Source: Terriglobus roseus DSM 18391 (GTDB lineage Bacteria; Acidobacteriota; Terriglobia; Terriglobales; Acidobacteriaceae). From it: a stretch of 64,000 bases of DNA. Under the pieces are notes generated by a model, which saw nothing but the letters and a program-made list of their open reading frames with translations, had not been told where the DNA came from and did no database searches. The position numbers and the translations under genes are program-made. Shown in pieces: positions 51,799 to 59,421 of this stretch; within the stretch, counting starts at the first letter, position 1; each line of letters begins with the position of its first letter. The DNA is taken from positions 3,410,001 through 3,474,000 of the forward strand of contig NC_018014.1 of the NCBI RefSeq assembly GCF_000265425.1, written 5' to 3'.

Positions 51799-53589
51799 CT
51801 ATCGACGCGCCTTCCGCAACATCTTGCGCTGTCCAGGACGCTGCTCACTCAGCAGTGTCATGGAGTCAGACGCGTTGAACGGATACTGACGGACCGAGTG
51901 CTGGTTTGTTGTGCTAAGGGTCACGTCGACCCGGCGATTGCTGGCAAGGATGACCGTCTTCATGTTCTGCAGCAAGCGATTCCGCGCATCTTCGCTCAGC
52001 TCCGGTGTGCGAGTGATCGCCTCGCGAACCTGTGCGTCGCTCAGGTTCTGCTGATCGCCGCGCGCCTTCACTTCGATACTCTCCGCACCAACGCCATGCT
52101 CCACAAGATACTGCTTGGTCAACCCGACACGCAGTTCGGAGAGCTTCTGGTTGTACTCTGCAGATCCTCTCGGATCGGCATGGCCTTCCAGAATCAGCTT
52201 CGCCTGCGGCTCAGTCTTCAGATACTGGCTGAAGTCTGCTGCAAGTGAAAGCAGTGTCTTATGCTGACTTGGCAGCAAACCACGCTCCGGCTTCGCAACC
52301 GTGGGCTCTGCCGTTGGGAAGTAAACGCTGCGCAGCGAAAGCCGCTCCTCCAGCTTCACAAACTCCGGCGAGCGCTGCGCGCTGAAGTTCACCGAGCAGT
52401 CCGATGTGCCTCCACGTCCATCCGTGACACGCACGCCCACTGAGTATCCGGCGTTGCCTGCAGGACTTGTCTGCAAAGTCACGGCCGGTCCATCGCCGCG
52501 CAACATGCCTGCGTTCGTCGTCCACGTGTACTGCAGCGGATCGCCGTCCGCATCGGTGGCGTTTGCCATCAGGTGCGCAGTCTGTCCCGCCTCCAGGACG
52601 TGCTCTGCAATCGAGCAGGTCAGCATCGGCGAATGATTTGGCGCCATGGCGATCATCACTTCTGCAGAGCAGTCGGAGGATCCTCCACGGCCGTCATCCA
52701 CCTTCACATTGATGGTGTGCGAGCCAACTGCACCACCGGCCAGATCCCACTGCACGTCGGAACCTGTGCCCTGGACCTGTCCGTCACCGGCCATCCATGC
52801 ATAGCGCAGCGGATCATTGTCAGCATCCAGCGCCTTTGCATGAACGGAAACAATCGAACTGCCACCGGCGTAGATGACCGGCTTATCGACCGAACAGACC
52901 GACACCGGTGCGCGATTCGCCATGGCCACGGCAGCATGGCCGCCAAAACGGAAGACCAGGCCGGCAGACAGGCGCAGATCGTTTTGCATACGACGGTTGC
53001 CAGTCGTGGTGTCCGCAAAACGAGTCATCAGGTACTCTGCCTGCACAGCGCGCAGAGCGACGTGCTTCGAGAGCTTCACATCCAGGCCACCACCGGCCGT
53101 CATCGCAAAGGTGCCCTGCTCCGGAATTGCCGTGCAGGCCGTGGTGCAATTCTTCAGCGTGACTGCCGTCGCATAGGCGCCACCGGCCAATACCTGCGCA
53201 AACGGTGTAAAGCGCTCATGCGCACGATACGAGAAGCGCGGTCCGAAGAGGAAAGTGTAGACCGAACCCGACGAGTCCACGATGCGCGTCGGCACAGCGC
53301 CCGGGCCAGACAAACGCAGCTCGGAATCACGATACCCGGCAAAGTCTGTGACCAGTCCGAAGTAACGGTTTACGTTATAAGCGATCGAAGCATTGCCGCC
53401 GTTGAGCATCACCAGGCGGTTTCCATCGGCAAGCGTCGGTGCAGCACGCAGGTGGGAGTAACCGATAAACAATTCAGACTTTGGGTAGTCCTTCTTATCC
53501 TTGTCCTGGATCTGCGCAAAAGAAGCTGCGGGTAAAACAATACCGGCGGCGAGTGCTAAGCCTGCCGAAACTTGAAATTTGTAATTCAT
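51799..53589 (-). CDS. Outer-membrane protein with beta-barrel, two PKD-like domains and OmpA domain
   Basis: A 596-residue protein. GGAG 8 bases before the ATG at 53589 fixes the start. An extension to 53808 lacks support. A signal peptide covers about 1-25 (PAASFAQ). An eight-stranded OmpW/OmpA-like barrel (about 35-225, ending LVFRFGGH) precedes two Ig/PKD-type domains (about 230-320 and 325-410) that share LxDADxDPLxYxW and DGRGGxSDCS motifs with paired Cys. A C-terminal OmpA domain (about 420-555) has EGHADPRGSAEYNQKLSELR and the NRRVDVTLS end that binds peptidoglycan. It anchors the outer membrane to the cell wall and presents beta-domains in between. An adhesin-like or structural role is inferred. 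Confidence 0.9.
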   Translation of the reverse strand: MNYKFQVSAGLALAAGIVLPAASFAQIQDKDKKDYPKSELFIGYSHLRAAPTLADGNRLVMLNGGNASIAYNVNRYFGLVTDFAGYRDSELRLSGPGAVPTRIVDSSGSVYTFLFGPRFSYRAHERFTPFAQVLAGGAYATAVTLKNCTTACTAIPEQGTFAMTAGGGLDVKLSKHVALRAVQAEYLMTRFADTTTGNRRMQNDLRLSAGLVFRFGGHAAVAMANRAPVSVCSVDKPVIYAGGSSIVSVHAKALDADNDPLRYAWMAGDGQVQGTGSDVQWDLAGGAVGSHTINVKVDDGRGGSSDCSAEVMIAMAPNHSPMLTCSIAEHVLEAGQTAHLMANATDADGDPLQYTWTTNAGMLRGDGPAVTLQTSPAGNAGYSVGVRVTDGRGGTSDCSVNFSAQRSPEFVKLEERLSLRSVYFPTAEPTVAKPERGLLPSQHKTLLSLAADFSQYLKTEPQAKLILEGHADPRGSAEYNQKLSELRVGLTKQYLVEHGVGAESIEVKARGDQQNLSDAQVREAITRTPELSEDARNRLLQNMKTVILASNRRVDVTLSTTNQHSVRQYPFNASDSMTLLSEQRPGQRKMLRKARR

Positions 53590-53668
53590 GCTGTGTCTCC
53601 TGGACTGCACGTTGCAACGGTCGTCAATCAATTCACTGCTTCGTTCCGAGGGGGCGGGAAGACTGCCA

Positions 53669-53707
53669 GGTGCGTACGGCTGCCGAAGCTTCAGCAGCCG
53701 TCGCACC
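53669..53707 (-). terminator. Long hairpin after the ice-binding-domain gene
   Basis: GGTGCG (53669-53674) and CGCACC (53702-53707) enclose ACGGCTGC/GCAGCCGT, giving a 14-bp stem with a one-base bulge and a 10-base loop. It lies directly after the stop at 53714 on the minus strand. Confidence 0.65.
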
Positions 53708-53713
53708 CGGCCG

Positions 53714-56700
53714 TTACGGAGCAGGGACGTTGATGACGGTGTTGACGAGGGTGACCGGCCCGGTAAGTACCAGAGCTCTGCCGTTGATGGTGGTAACTGC
53801 CGCAACACCTGCCGTCGAGACCGACACGCCGGACTGCGAGATCACCGTACCGCTCAAGGTGCCTCCGCCGACAATGCCGTTGATCGTTGCTGCTGTTCCC
53901 ACCTGCCAGAACACGTTCTTGGCCTGTGCTCCGTTGACAAGCAACACGCTTCGCGGCGTCTGTGGCGTACCCACGGTGAACGTCGTCGACATCTGGAAGA
54001 CCCAGAACGCATTCGGGTCGCCCTTGGCATCCAGGGTCAGATCACCCTGCGTGATGCCGTAGCTACCCGGTGCGGAAGCGTAGATACCAGGTGCCAGTGT
54101 GCGGTTGCCAAGTTCGCCGGCAGATCCACCACCGCAACCCGCGCAAACCGAAACATCCAGTCCGTTGGGAAAGGCGACCAAGGCGTCATAGGCTGTCTTC
54201 GCATCCAGTGCGGCCTGCGCGGCAACTGCTGCCGTGATGGCCGTACCTTCATTCGGGCAGCCCACAGTGGGTGGCGGTGCCGACGTTACGATGCTGCCAT
54301 TCACCAGACCTACGTTCAGCGGAGTCTCCGTGTAGATGCAGTTCGGAGTGTTGTCATGGAAGCCAGTGATCAGTGTGGAGACACCGGTCGTGCCGATGTT
54401 TCCGTTGATGACCGTCAGCGTTCCATCGTTCGTCATACCCGCGCCGCCACCGAAACCACCGAAGAGCGATGCGGTTCCCAGGTTGACCGGCGGTACGACA
54501 ACAACAGCGCTGGTTGAGAAGTTCCATGGATTCGCGAGTGTGCCCGCGGCCAGTGAGTTCCCTGCCAGATCCTTCGCACCAGTCGTGACCGTAGCGACGT
54601 AGGACGTACCCGCAGTCAGCGGAGCCGAAGGTGTCAGCGTTGCGATGAAGGTCACCGCGTTGTAAGCAACTGTGCCTGCAACGTTGGTCCCGCCACCCGT
54701 AGCAACAGTGAACGTGGCTGTCGTGATGGTCAGCGGATCCATCGCTTCACTGAAGGTTGCGCTGATCGCCTGCGAGAGCGGCACGGCCGTTGCGCCGTTT
54801 GCAGGATTGGTCAGCGTGACGGTGGGCGCCGTCGTGTCAGGCGCTGCGCCTGTCGTGAACGTCCACACATAGTTTGCAGCGAGTGTGTTGCCGGCAAGGT
54901 CCGTTACACCCGTCGTGATGGTCGCCGTGAACAGTGTTCCCGGAGTCAGCGCAGCGGTCGGTGTAAACGTGGCCGTGTTGCCCACCGCAGCGTACGTCAC
55001 CAGACCGGCGACCGGCGTGATGCCAGGACCCGTAACTGTGAACGTGGTTGCTGTGAACTTCGTCGGATCCATCGCTTCACTGAAGACAGCGCTGATCGCC
55101 TGGTTGAAGGGCACGTTCGTCGCACCGTTCGCGGGAATCGTTGAGATCACCGTCGGTTTCGTCGTGTCCGGAGCCGCACCCGTTGTGAAGGTCCAGGTGT
55201 AGTTGTTTACCAGCGCCACACCCAGAAGGTCCTTTGCTCCTGTGGTGATCGTCCCGACATACGTCGTGCTGGCAGCAAGAGCAGCCGTTGGCGCGAAGGT
55301 AGCCGTCGATCCGGTAGCAACATAAGTCACCGTACCGGCAACAGCAACACCACCCGGTGCAGTCACCGTGAACGTCGTTTCGTCGATCGTCGCCGAATTC
55401 ATCGCCTCACTGAACGTCGCAGTCACCTGCTGGTTGAATGGGACACCGGCTGCCTTGTTCGCAGGGCTCGTTGAGATAATCGTGGGCGGCGTTGGCGCCG
55501 GCACAGTGCGGAAGCTCCAGACATAGTTCCCACCAAGCGCTGTTCCCGTTGTGTCCTGGGCGCCAGTCGTGATGGTCGCTACGTACGTCGCGCTGGGCAG
55601 CAGGGCCGCCGATGGCGCAAACGTCGCTGTGTTGGTCCCCGACGCATACGCAACCGTTCCCGCCACAGCAACACCAGAAGGACCGGTAACTGTGAAGGTG
55701 GTCGCAGTAAGCGTTGCAGCATTCATCGGTTTGCTGAATACCGCGCTCAACGTCTGCGTCAACGGCACGCCAGTAGCGTTGTTCACCGGCACGGTCGAAA
55801 CCACAACCGGCGGTACAGCACCGGCAACCGTCGTGAACGTCCACGCATAGTTGCTTGCCAAGGCAGTACCCGCCACGTTCTGTGCGCCCGTCGTGATGGT
55901 GGCAACATACGTGGTGTTTACAGCAAGCGCAGCGGTCGGCGTGAAGCTGGCCACAATACCGGAGTAACTAACAGCACCGGAGACCGATGTTCCGCCGGGA
56001 GCGGTCAACAGGAAGGTAGTGTTGTTAATCGTTGCGGCATTCATCGCAGTACTGAACGTCGCCGACAGCACCTGTGCCACCGGTACACCAGCAGCATTGT
56101 TCGCAGGAACCGTGGAGAGAACCGTGGGCGCTACCGGCGGTGTCGCCGCAGCCGCCGTCGTGAACGACCACGTGTAGTTATTCGCAAGCGCCGCACCCGC
56201 AGTGCTCTGTGCACCGGTCGTGATCGTCGCCACATACGTTGTGTTGGTTGCAAGAGCAGCCGACGGCGTGAACGTTGCAATCACACCCGCGTAGCCAACG
56301 GTTCCAGCAACTGCGGCTCCACCGGGAGCCGCAAGACGGAACGTCGTCGTGTTAATCGTCGTGGGATTCATCGTTGTGCTGAACGTTGCCGCCAGCGTCG
56401 CTCCGGTCGCCACGTTCGCAGCACCATTCGCAGGAACCGTCGTGAGAACCGTCGGTGCAACGGGCGGTGTCGGCGTAGCTGCCGTAGTAAACGACCACGT
56501 GTAGTTGCCGGTAAGCGGAGCGCCCGCAGTGCTCTGTGCGCCAGTGGTGATGGTCGCCACATAGGTCGTGCTGGTCGCCAGCGCCGCAGAAGGTGTGAAG
56601 GTCGCACTGAGACCGGCATATCCAACGGTTCCAGCCACTGCAACTCCACCAGGAGCTGCAACGCGGAACGTCGTCGCATTGATCGTCGCGGGATTCATCG

Positions 56701-57223
56701 CGGTGCTGAACGTAGCCGACAGGCTCGAGCCAGTGGGGACATTCGCAGCGCCATTCAACGGGCTCGTCAGCGTCACCACGGGGCTCACAGGCGCGATCGT
56801 CGCGGCCGTCGTGAACGTCCAAACATAGTCCGCAAGCAGCGAGTTCGCCGGGCTAGCGGTATCTGTCACGCCGCTCGTAATCGTCGCCGTGTAGGTCGTG
56901 CTCGTTGCAAGGTTTGCGGAAGGTATGAAGGTAGCGGTGTTAGTGCCCGCCGTGTAAGACACAGCGCCTGCAACAGCGACGCCGCCCGGACCAGCTACGC
57001 GGAAGGTCGTTCCGCTGATCGAGGCCGATGCCATTGCCTTGCTAAAGGTTGCGGTGAGTGGTGAACTCACTGCGACACCCGTGGCGCCCTGCGCCGGAGT
57101 CACAGCTATCACGGTTGGGCGGGTGCTGTCAGGAACAAAGACAGTCTCTTGCCCGCAACCAATTACAAACAGCATCATGAAGACCGCTGTAAGTATGGCA
57201 ATGCTATTCCTACACTTATTCAT
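53714..57223 (-). CDS. Lipoprotein with eight Ig-like repeats and a DUF3494 ice-binding-type domain
   Basis: A 1169-residue surface protein. GAGGTC before the ATG at 57223 sets the start. The leader ends in a lipobox (FVIGCGQ), so Cys about residue 23 would be acylated. Eight bacterial Ig-like (Big_5/SbsA type) domains of about 105 residues follow, each opening with a V-x-P-x-N/Q-x-A-x-x-V motif and a TFS-x-A/P-M segment and closing with W-x-F-x-T. The last about 215 residues are a DUF3494 domain (AGELGNRTLAPGIY, GDLTLDAKGDPNAFWVFQM, NVFWQVG), the fold of type-1 ice-binding proteins and some adhesins. An ice-adhesion or surface-attachment function is inferred. Ice binding is not shown by sequence. 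Confidence 0.9.
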   Translation of the reverse strand: MNKCRNSIAILTAVFMMLFVIGCGQETVFVPDSTRPTVIAVTPAQGATGVAVSSPLTATFSKAMASASISGTTFRVAGPGGVAVAGAVSYTAGTNTATFIPSANLATSTTYTATITSGVTDTASPANSLLADYVWTFTTAATIAPVSPVVTLTSPLNGAANVPTGSSLSATFSTAMNPATINATTFRVAAPGGVAVAGTVGYAGLSATFTPSAALATSTTYVATITTGAQSTAGAPLTGNYTWSFTTAATPTPPVAPTVLTTVPANGAANVATGATLAATFSTTMNPTTINTTTFRLAAPGGAAVAGTVGYAGVIATFTPSAALATNTTYVATITTGAQSTAGAALANNYTWSFTTAAAATPPVAPTVLSTVPANNAAGVPVAQVLSATFSTAMNAATINNTTFLLTAPGGTSVSGAVSYSGIVASFTPTAALAVNTTYVATITTGAQNVAGTALASNYAWTFTTVAGAVPPVVVSTVPVNNATGVPLTQTLSAVFSKPMNAATLTATTFTVTGPSGVAVAGTVAYASGTNTATFAPSAALLPSATYVATITTGAQDTTGTALGGNYVWSFRTVPAPTPPTIISTSPANKAAGVPFNQQVTATFSEAMNSATIDETTFTVTAPGGVAVAGTVTYVATGSTATFAPTAALAASTTYVGTITTGAKDLLGVALVNNYTWTFTTGAAPDTTKPTVISTIPANGATNVPFNQAISAVFSEAMDPTKFTATTFTVTGPGITPVAGLVTYAAVGNTATFTPTAALTPGTLFTATITTGVTDLAGNTLAANYVWTFTTGAAPDTTAPTVTLTNPANGATAVPLSQAISATFSEAMDPLTITTATFTVATGGGTNVAGTVAYNAVTFIATLTPSAPLTAGTSYVATVTTGAKDLAGNSLAAGTLANPWNFSTSAVVVVPPVNLGTASLFGGFGGGAGMTNDGTLTVINGNIGTTGVSTLITGFHDNTPNCIYTETPLNVGLVNGSIVTSAPPPTVGCPNEGTAITAAVAAQAALDAKTAYDALVAFPNGLDVSVCAGCGGGSAGELGNRTLAPGIYASAPGSYGITQGDLTLDAKGDPNAFWVFQMSTTFTVGTPQTPRSVLLVNGAQAKNVFWQVGTAATINGIVGGGTLSGTVISQSGVSVSTAGVAAVTTINGRALVLTGPVTLVNTVINVPAP

Positions 57224-57516
57224 ATTGACCTCGAGCCCGCCGAAGCTGTGCCTGGATAAACTCATCTGGCGCATGGGGGACGGCTCTTACCTATCTCAGG
57301 AACTTAAAGAACTCGAGGAAGTCGATCTGTGCACTTTTGATCAGTCTTGATTAATTCTTTTGCGGGCATCGAATGACTTTGAAACTAGTCGTCACGGCCT
57401 ATCGGGCTTGAATCCGAAACAATCCATGACGGCGTGGCGAGCCCGACCTCAGGCTACCTACACGCACGAAAGTCAGTATCCATAGGACTTTCGACTCATG
57501 CGCTGCATAGTGAGCC

Positions 57517-57536
57517 GACTGCGCCACCGCGCAGTC
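57517..57536. other. Perfect hairpin GACTGCGC-CACC-GCGCAGTC
   Basis: An 8-bp GC-rich stem with a four-base loop, next to another perfect dyad (CGAAAGTC/GACTTTCG, 57467-57493). The lack of a T-run on either strand argues against a simple terminator. It may be part of a structured leader or small RNA. Confidence 0.4.
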
Positions 57537-57619
57537 CGAGCGCCGCAAATCCTGCGCTTTCCTGGCGAACCAAACCCCAAACTTATCCCGAAATACTGTG
57601 ACGCAGGGTGCGAACAATA

Positions 57620-57655
57620 GTGTTATCCAGATAACACGAAAGGGTTATTGATAAC
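57620..57655. promoter_or_regulatory. Twin GTTAT/ATAAC palindromes
   Basis: GTGTTATC-CA-GATAACAC (57620-57637) is a perfect 8-2-8 inverted repeat. GTTAT-TG-ATAAC (57644-57655) is a second dyad sharing the GTTAT/ATAAC half-sites, with centres about 21 bases apart, two helical turns. This is the look of a tandem operator for a dimeric regulator. The binder is unknown. Confidence 0.5.
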
Positions 57656-57808
57656 AGATCGCCATCTGCGCATTGCTGAATAATCCTTGTTATGGAACGG
57701 CAGTAACAGCGCAACCATCCCGTTCTAAAAACATCGAATTAATTCCGACAATAGCGCCCGTGTGAGCAAACCGATACAGCATTCACTTTCAAACACGGCG
57801 ATCCTCAA

Positions 57809-57851
57809 CGGATGGCACACACAGGCCTAAGTAGCCGCTGTGTGCCATCCG
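57809..57851. terminator. Long perfect inverted repeat upstream of the DsbA-like gene
   Basis: CGGATGGCACACA (57809-57821) pairs with TGTGTGCCATCCG (57839-57851), a 13-bp perfect stem with a 17-base loop, 67 bases before the DsbA-like start. It may be a terminator of an upstream small transcript, a leader structure or a binding site. Confidence 0.45.
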
Positions 57852-57917
57852 CGGTTCCCGACTTATACCGCTATGGGTGCACTGAAGGTTTGCGGTACGG
57901 AAGAACAAGAGGCATAG

Positions 57918-58460
57918 ATGAGCAAATTAAAGCTCGCTGTAACGTCGAACGATCATAGGAAGGGCGCAGTGGATGCGCCGTGTTGTCTCGTGGAATACGG
58001 TGACTATCAGTGCCGTTCGTGCGGCGCCGCGCAACTGATGCTCCGCGATCTGCAGATGCACTTTGGCGAACGCCTCGCAATTGTCTTCCGCAACTTTCCG
58101 CTCAGCCAGCTGCACCTGCAGGCAGAACCTGCCGCAGAGACCGCAGAGTTCGCTGCAGTCCATGGCAAATTCTGGAAGATGCACGATCTCCTCTTCGACC
58201 ACCAGGAGCATCTTGGTGACGAACTTTTCCACGACCTCTCAGAAAGGTTAGGACTGAGCGATCCCGAATTGCAGATTGCCTTGGACCATCGGTCGTTCAT
58301 CGAGCGCATCGAGGCTGATCTTGCAGGTGGCATCCGCAGTGGTGTCCAGGGCACCCCGGCATTCTTCATCAATGGCGTCCGCTTCGATGGCGCGAATGAT
58401 TACGACTCGATGGTCAAGGCAATCGAGCAGACGCTCCTCCACATATCTCCGCTAACTTAG
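57918..58460 (+). CDS. Cytoplasmic DsbA-family thioredoxin-fold protein
   Basis: A 180-residue protein with GAGG before the ATG. It has no signal peptide, unlike periplasmic DsbA. The redox motif CRSC follows VEYGDYQ, and the cis-Pro loop is SGVQGTPAFFING. The helical insert (RNFPLSQLHLQAEPAAETAEFAA) is typical of the Thioredoxin_4/DsbA group. This type also occurs fused to the C terminus of some NhaA antiporters. It probably acts as a cytoplasmic thiol-disulfide oxidoreductase in redox stress. The Crp/Fnr gene starts 115 bases downstream in the same direction, so redox-linked control is possible. Confidence 0.9.
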   Translation: MSKLKLAVTSNDHRKGAVDAPCCLVEYGDYQCRSCGAAQLMLRDLQMHFGERLAIVFRNFPLSQLHLQAEPAAETAEFAAVHGKFWKMHDLLFDHQEHLGDELFHDLSERLGLSDPELQIALDHRSFIERIEADLAGGIRSGVQGTPAFFINGVRFDGANDYDSMVKAIEQTLLHISPLT

Positions 58461-58574
58461 GGATCCGTATCAGGAGCTCCCTTTAGAAGCACTGGATCAA
58501 CAAAGCGGAAGTGGCGTGAGCAAAACAGCACACCTCAGCCGGACTGTCTGCCCTATCTTTGGCATAGGTGGTCG

Positions 58575-59348
58575 ATGCCCGGATCCAAGATCATCAAATT
58601 CGATCCAACCAGGTATTTTTCCGCAGCGTCGCTCACACAAAAGCGCGTTCATATCCAGGCGGATCACACCTTCTATGTGCAGGGTGACCGTGCGGACTCG
58701 ATCTATTACCTCGAGACTGGAAGAGCAAGACTCATCGTCGTCTCAAAACGCGGCAAAGAAGCTACGATCGCCCTGATCGTTGCGCATGACTTTCTTGGTG
58801 AGGAATCGCTGGCCGGCGCCGCAGCGCTACACCCTGCCACCGCCATGGCGATCATCGCCTGCACAGCGCTAAGGTTCGATCGCAGGGAAATGCTGACGCT
58901 CCTGCGTCAGGAACATGAGTTCTCCGACCTGTTCCTCAAGTTCGTTCTCATGCGCGCCGCCCGTACGCAGGAAGATCTCGTCGATCAACTCTTCAACAAC
59001 AGCGAGAAACGGCTCGCCAGAACGCTCCTCTTGATGGCGCAGTTCGGTGACTCCAGCGCGCCACAGACGCTCATCCCACCCATCACCCAGGAAGCACTGG
59101 CGGAGATGATCGGAACAACCCGCTCCCGCGTCAGCTATTTCATGAACCGGTTCCGGAAGCTTGGCTACATCGAATACAACGGACGCATCCACGTGCATAA
59201 GTCGCTGCTCAACGTGGTGCTGAACGACCGCCTGCCAGAGCAACGCACCAGCCGGCCAGTCGTGCTCGATCAGAAGCGGACGGAGGTCGAAAAGAGACCG
59301 CGTGCAAAGCCAGACCTCGGCGTCAGTTCTACCAACGCCATATATTAG
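58575..59348 (+). CDS. Crp/Fnr family transcriptional regulator
   Basis: A 257-residue regulator with AGGTGG before the ATG. The sensor beta-roll (about 25-140) contains GDRADSIYYLETGRARLIV and GEESLAG. The winged helix (about 165-225) contains TQEALAEMIGTTRSRVSYF and ends HKSLLNVVL. It is a close paralogue of the regulator at 50957, with a longer basic C-terminal tail (about 225-257). No FNR-type Cys cluster is present. It may form a unit with the DsbA-like gene upstream. Ligand and targets are not known. Confidence 0.92.
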   Translation: MPGSKIIKFDPTRYFSAASLTQKRVHIQADHTFYVQGDRADSIYYLETGRARLIVVSKRGKEATIALIVAHDFLGEESLAGAAALHPATAMAIIACTALRFDRREMLTLLRQEHEFSDLFLKFVLMRAARTQEDLVDQLFNNSEKRLARTLLLMAQFGDSSAPQTLIPPITQEALAEMIGTTRSRVSYFMNRFRKLGYIEYNGRIHVHKSLLNVVLNDRLPEQRTSRPVVLDQKRTEVEKRPRAKPDLGVSSTNAIY

Positions 59349-59375
59349 CGAATAAGGAAGACCCACAAAAAGAAG

Positions 59376-59399
59376 GCCGCAGCCAGAATCGGCTGCGGC
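59376..59399. terminator. Bidirectional intrinsic terminator
   Basis: GCCGCAGCC (59376-59384) and GGCTGCGGC (59391-59399) form a 9-bp stem with a 6-base loop between convergent genes (stops at 59348 and 59422). On the minus strand TTCTTTTTG follows, which makes it a strong terminator for the TonB receptor gene. Confidence 0.88.
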
Positions 59400-59421
59400 T
59401 TCCCTGCTCGTGTAGACAACG

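Larger units (their letters stand above)
57224..57917. promoter_or_regulatory. Structured divergent intergenic region
   Basis: This 694-base region separates the leftward lipoprotein gene and the rightward DsbA-like gene. No coding potential is convincing. It contains a run of perfect inverted repeats: 57402-57408/57440-57446, 57467-57493, 57517-57536, 57620-57637, 57644-57655 and 57809-57851. Promoters of both genes must lie here. Small RNA genes or binding sites for the two Crp/Fnr regulators are possible. No tRNA fold was found. Confidence 0.6.

Noticed and set aside
57400..57540. tRNA-like set of hairpins
   Set aside because: Arms do not assemble into a cloverleaf, and no acceptor stem or T-loop in the correct place was found.
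57399..57617. A 72-codon minus-strand open frame in the structured region
   Set aside because: No ribosome site, Arg-rich shadow-like composition, and it overlaps several hairpins.
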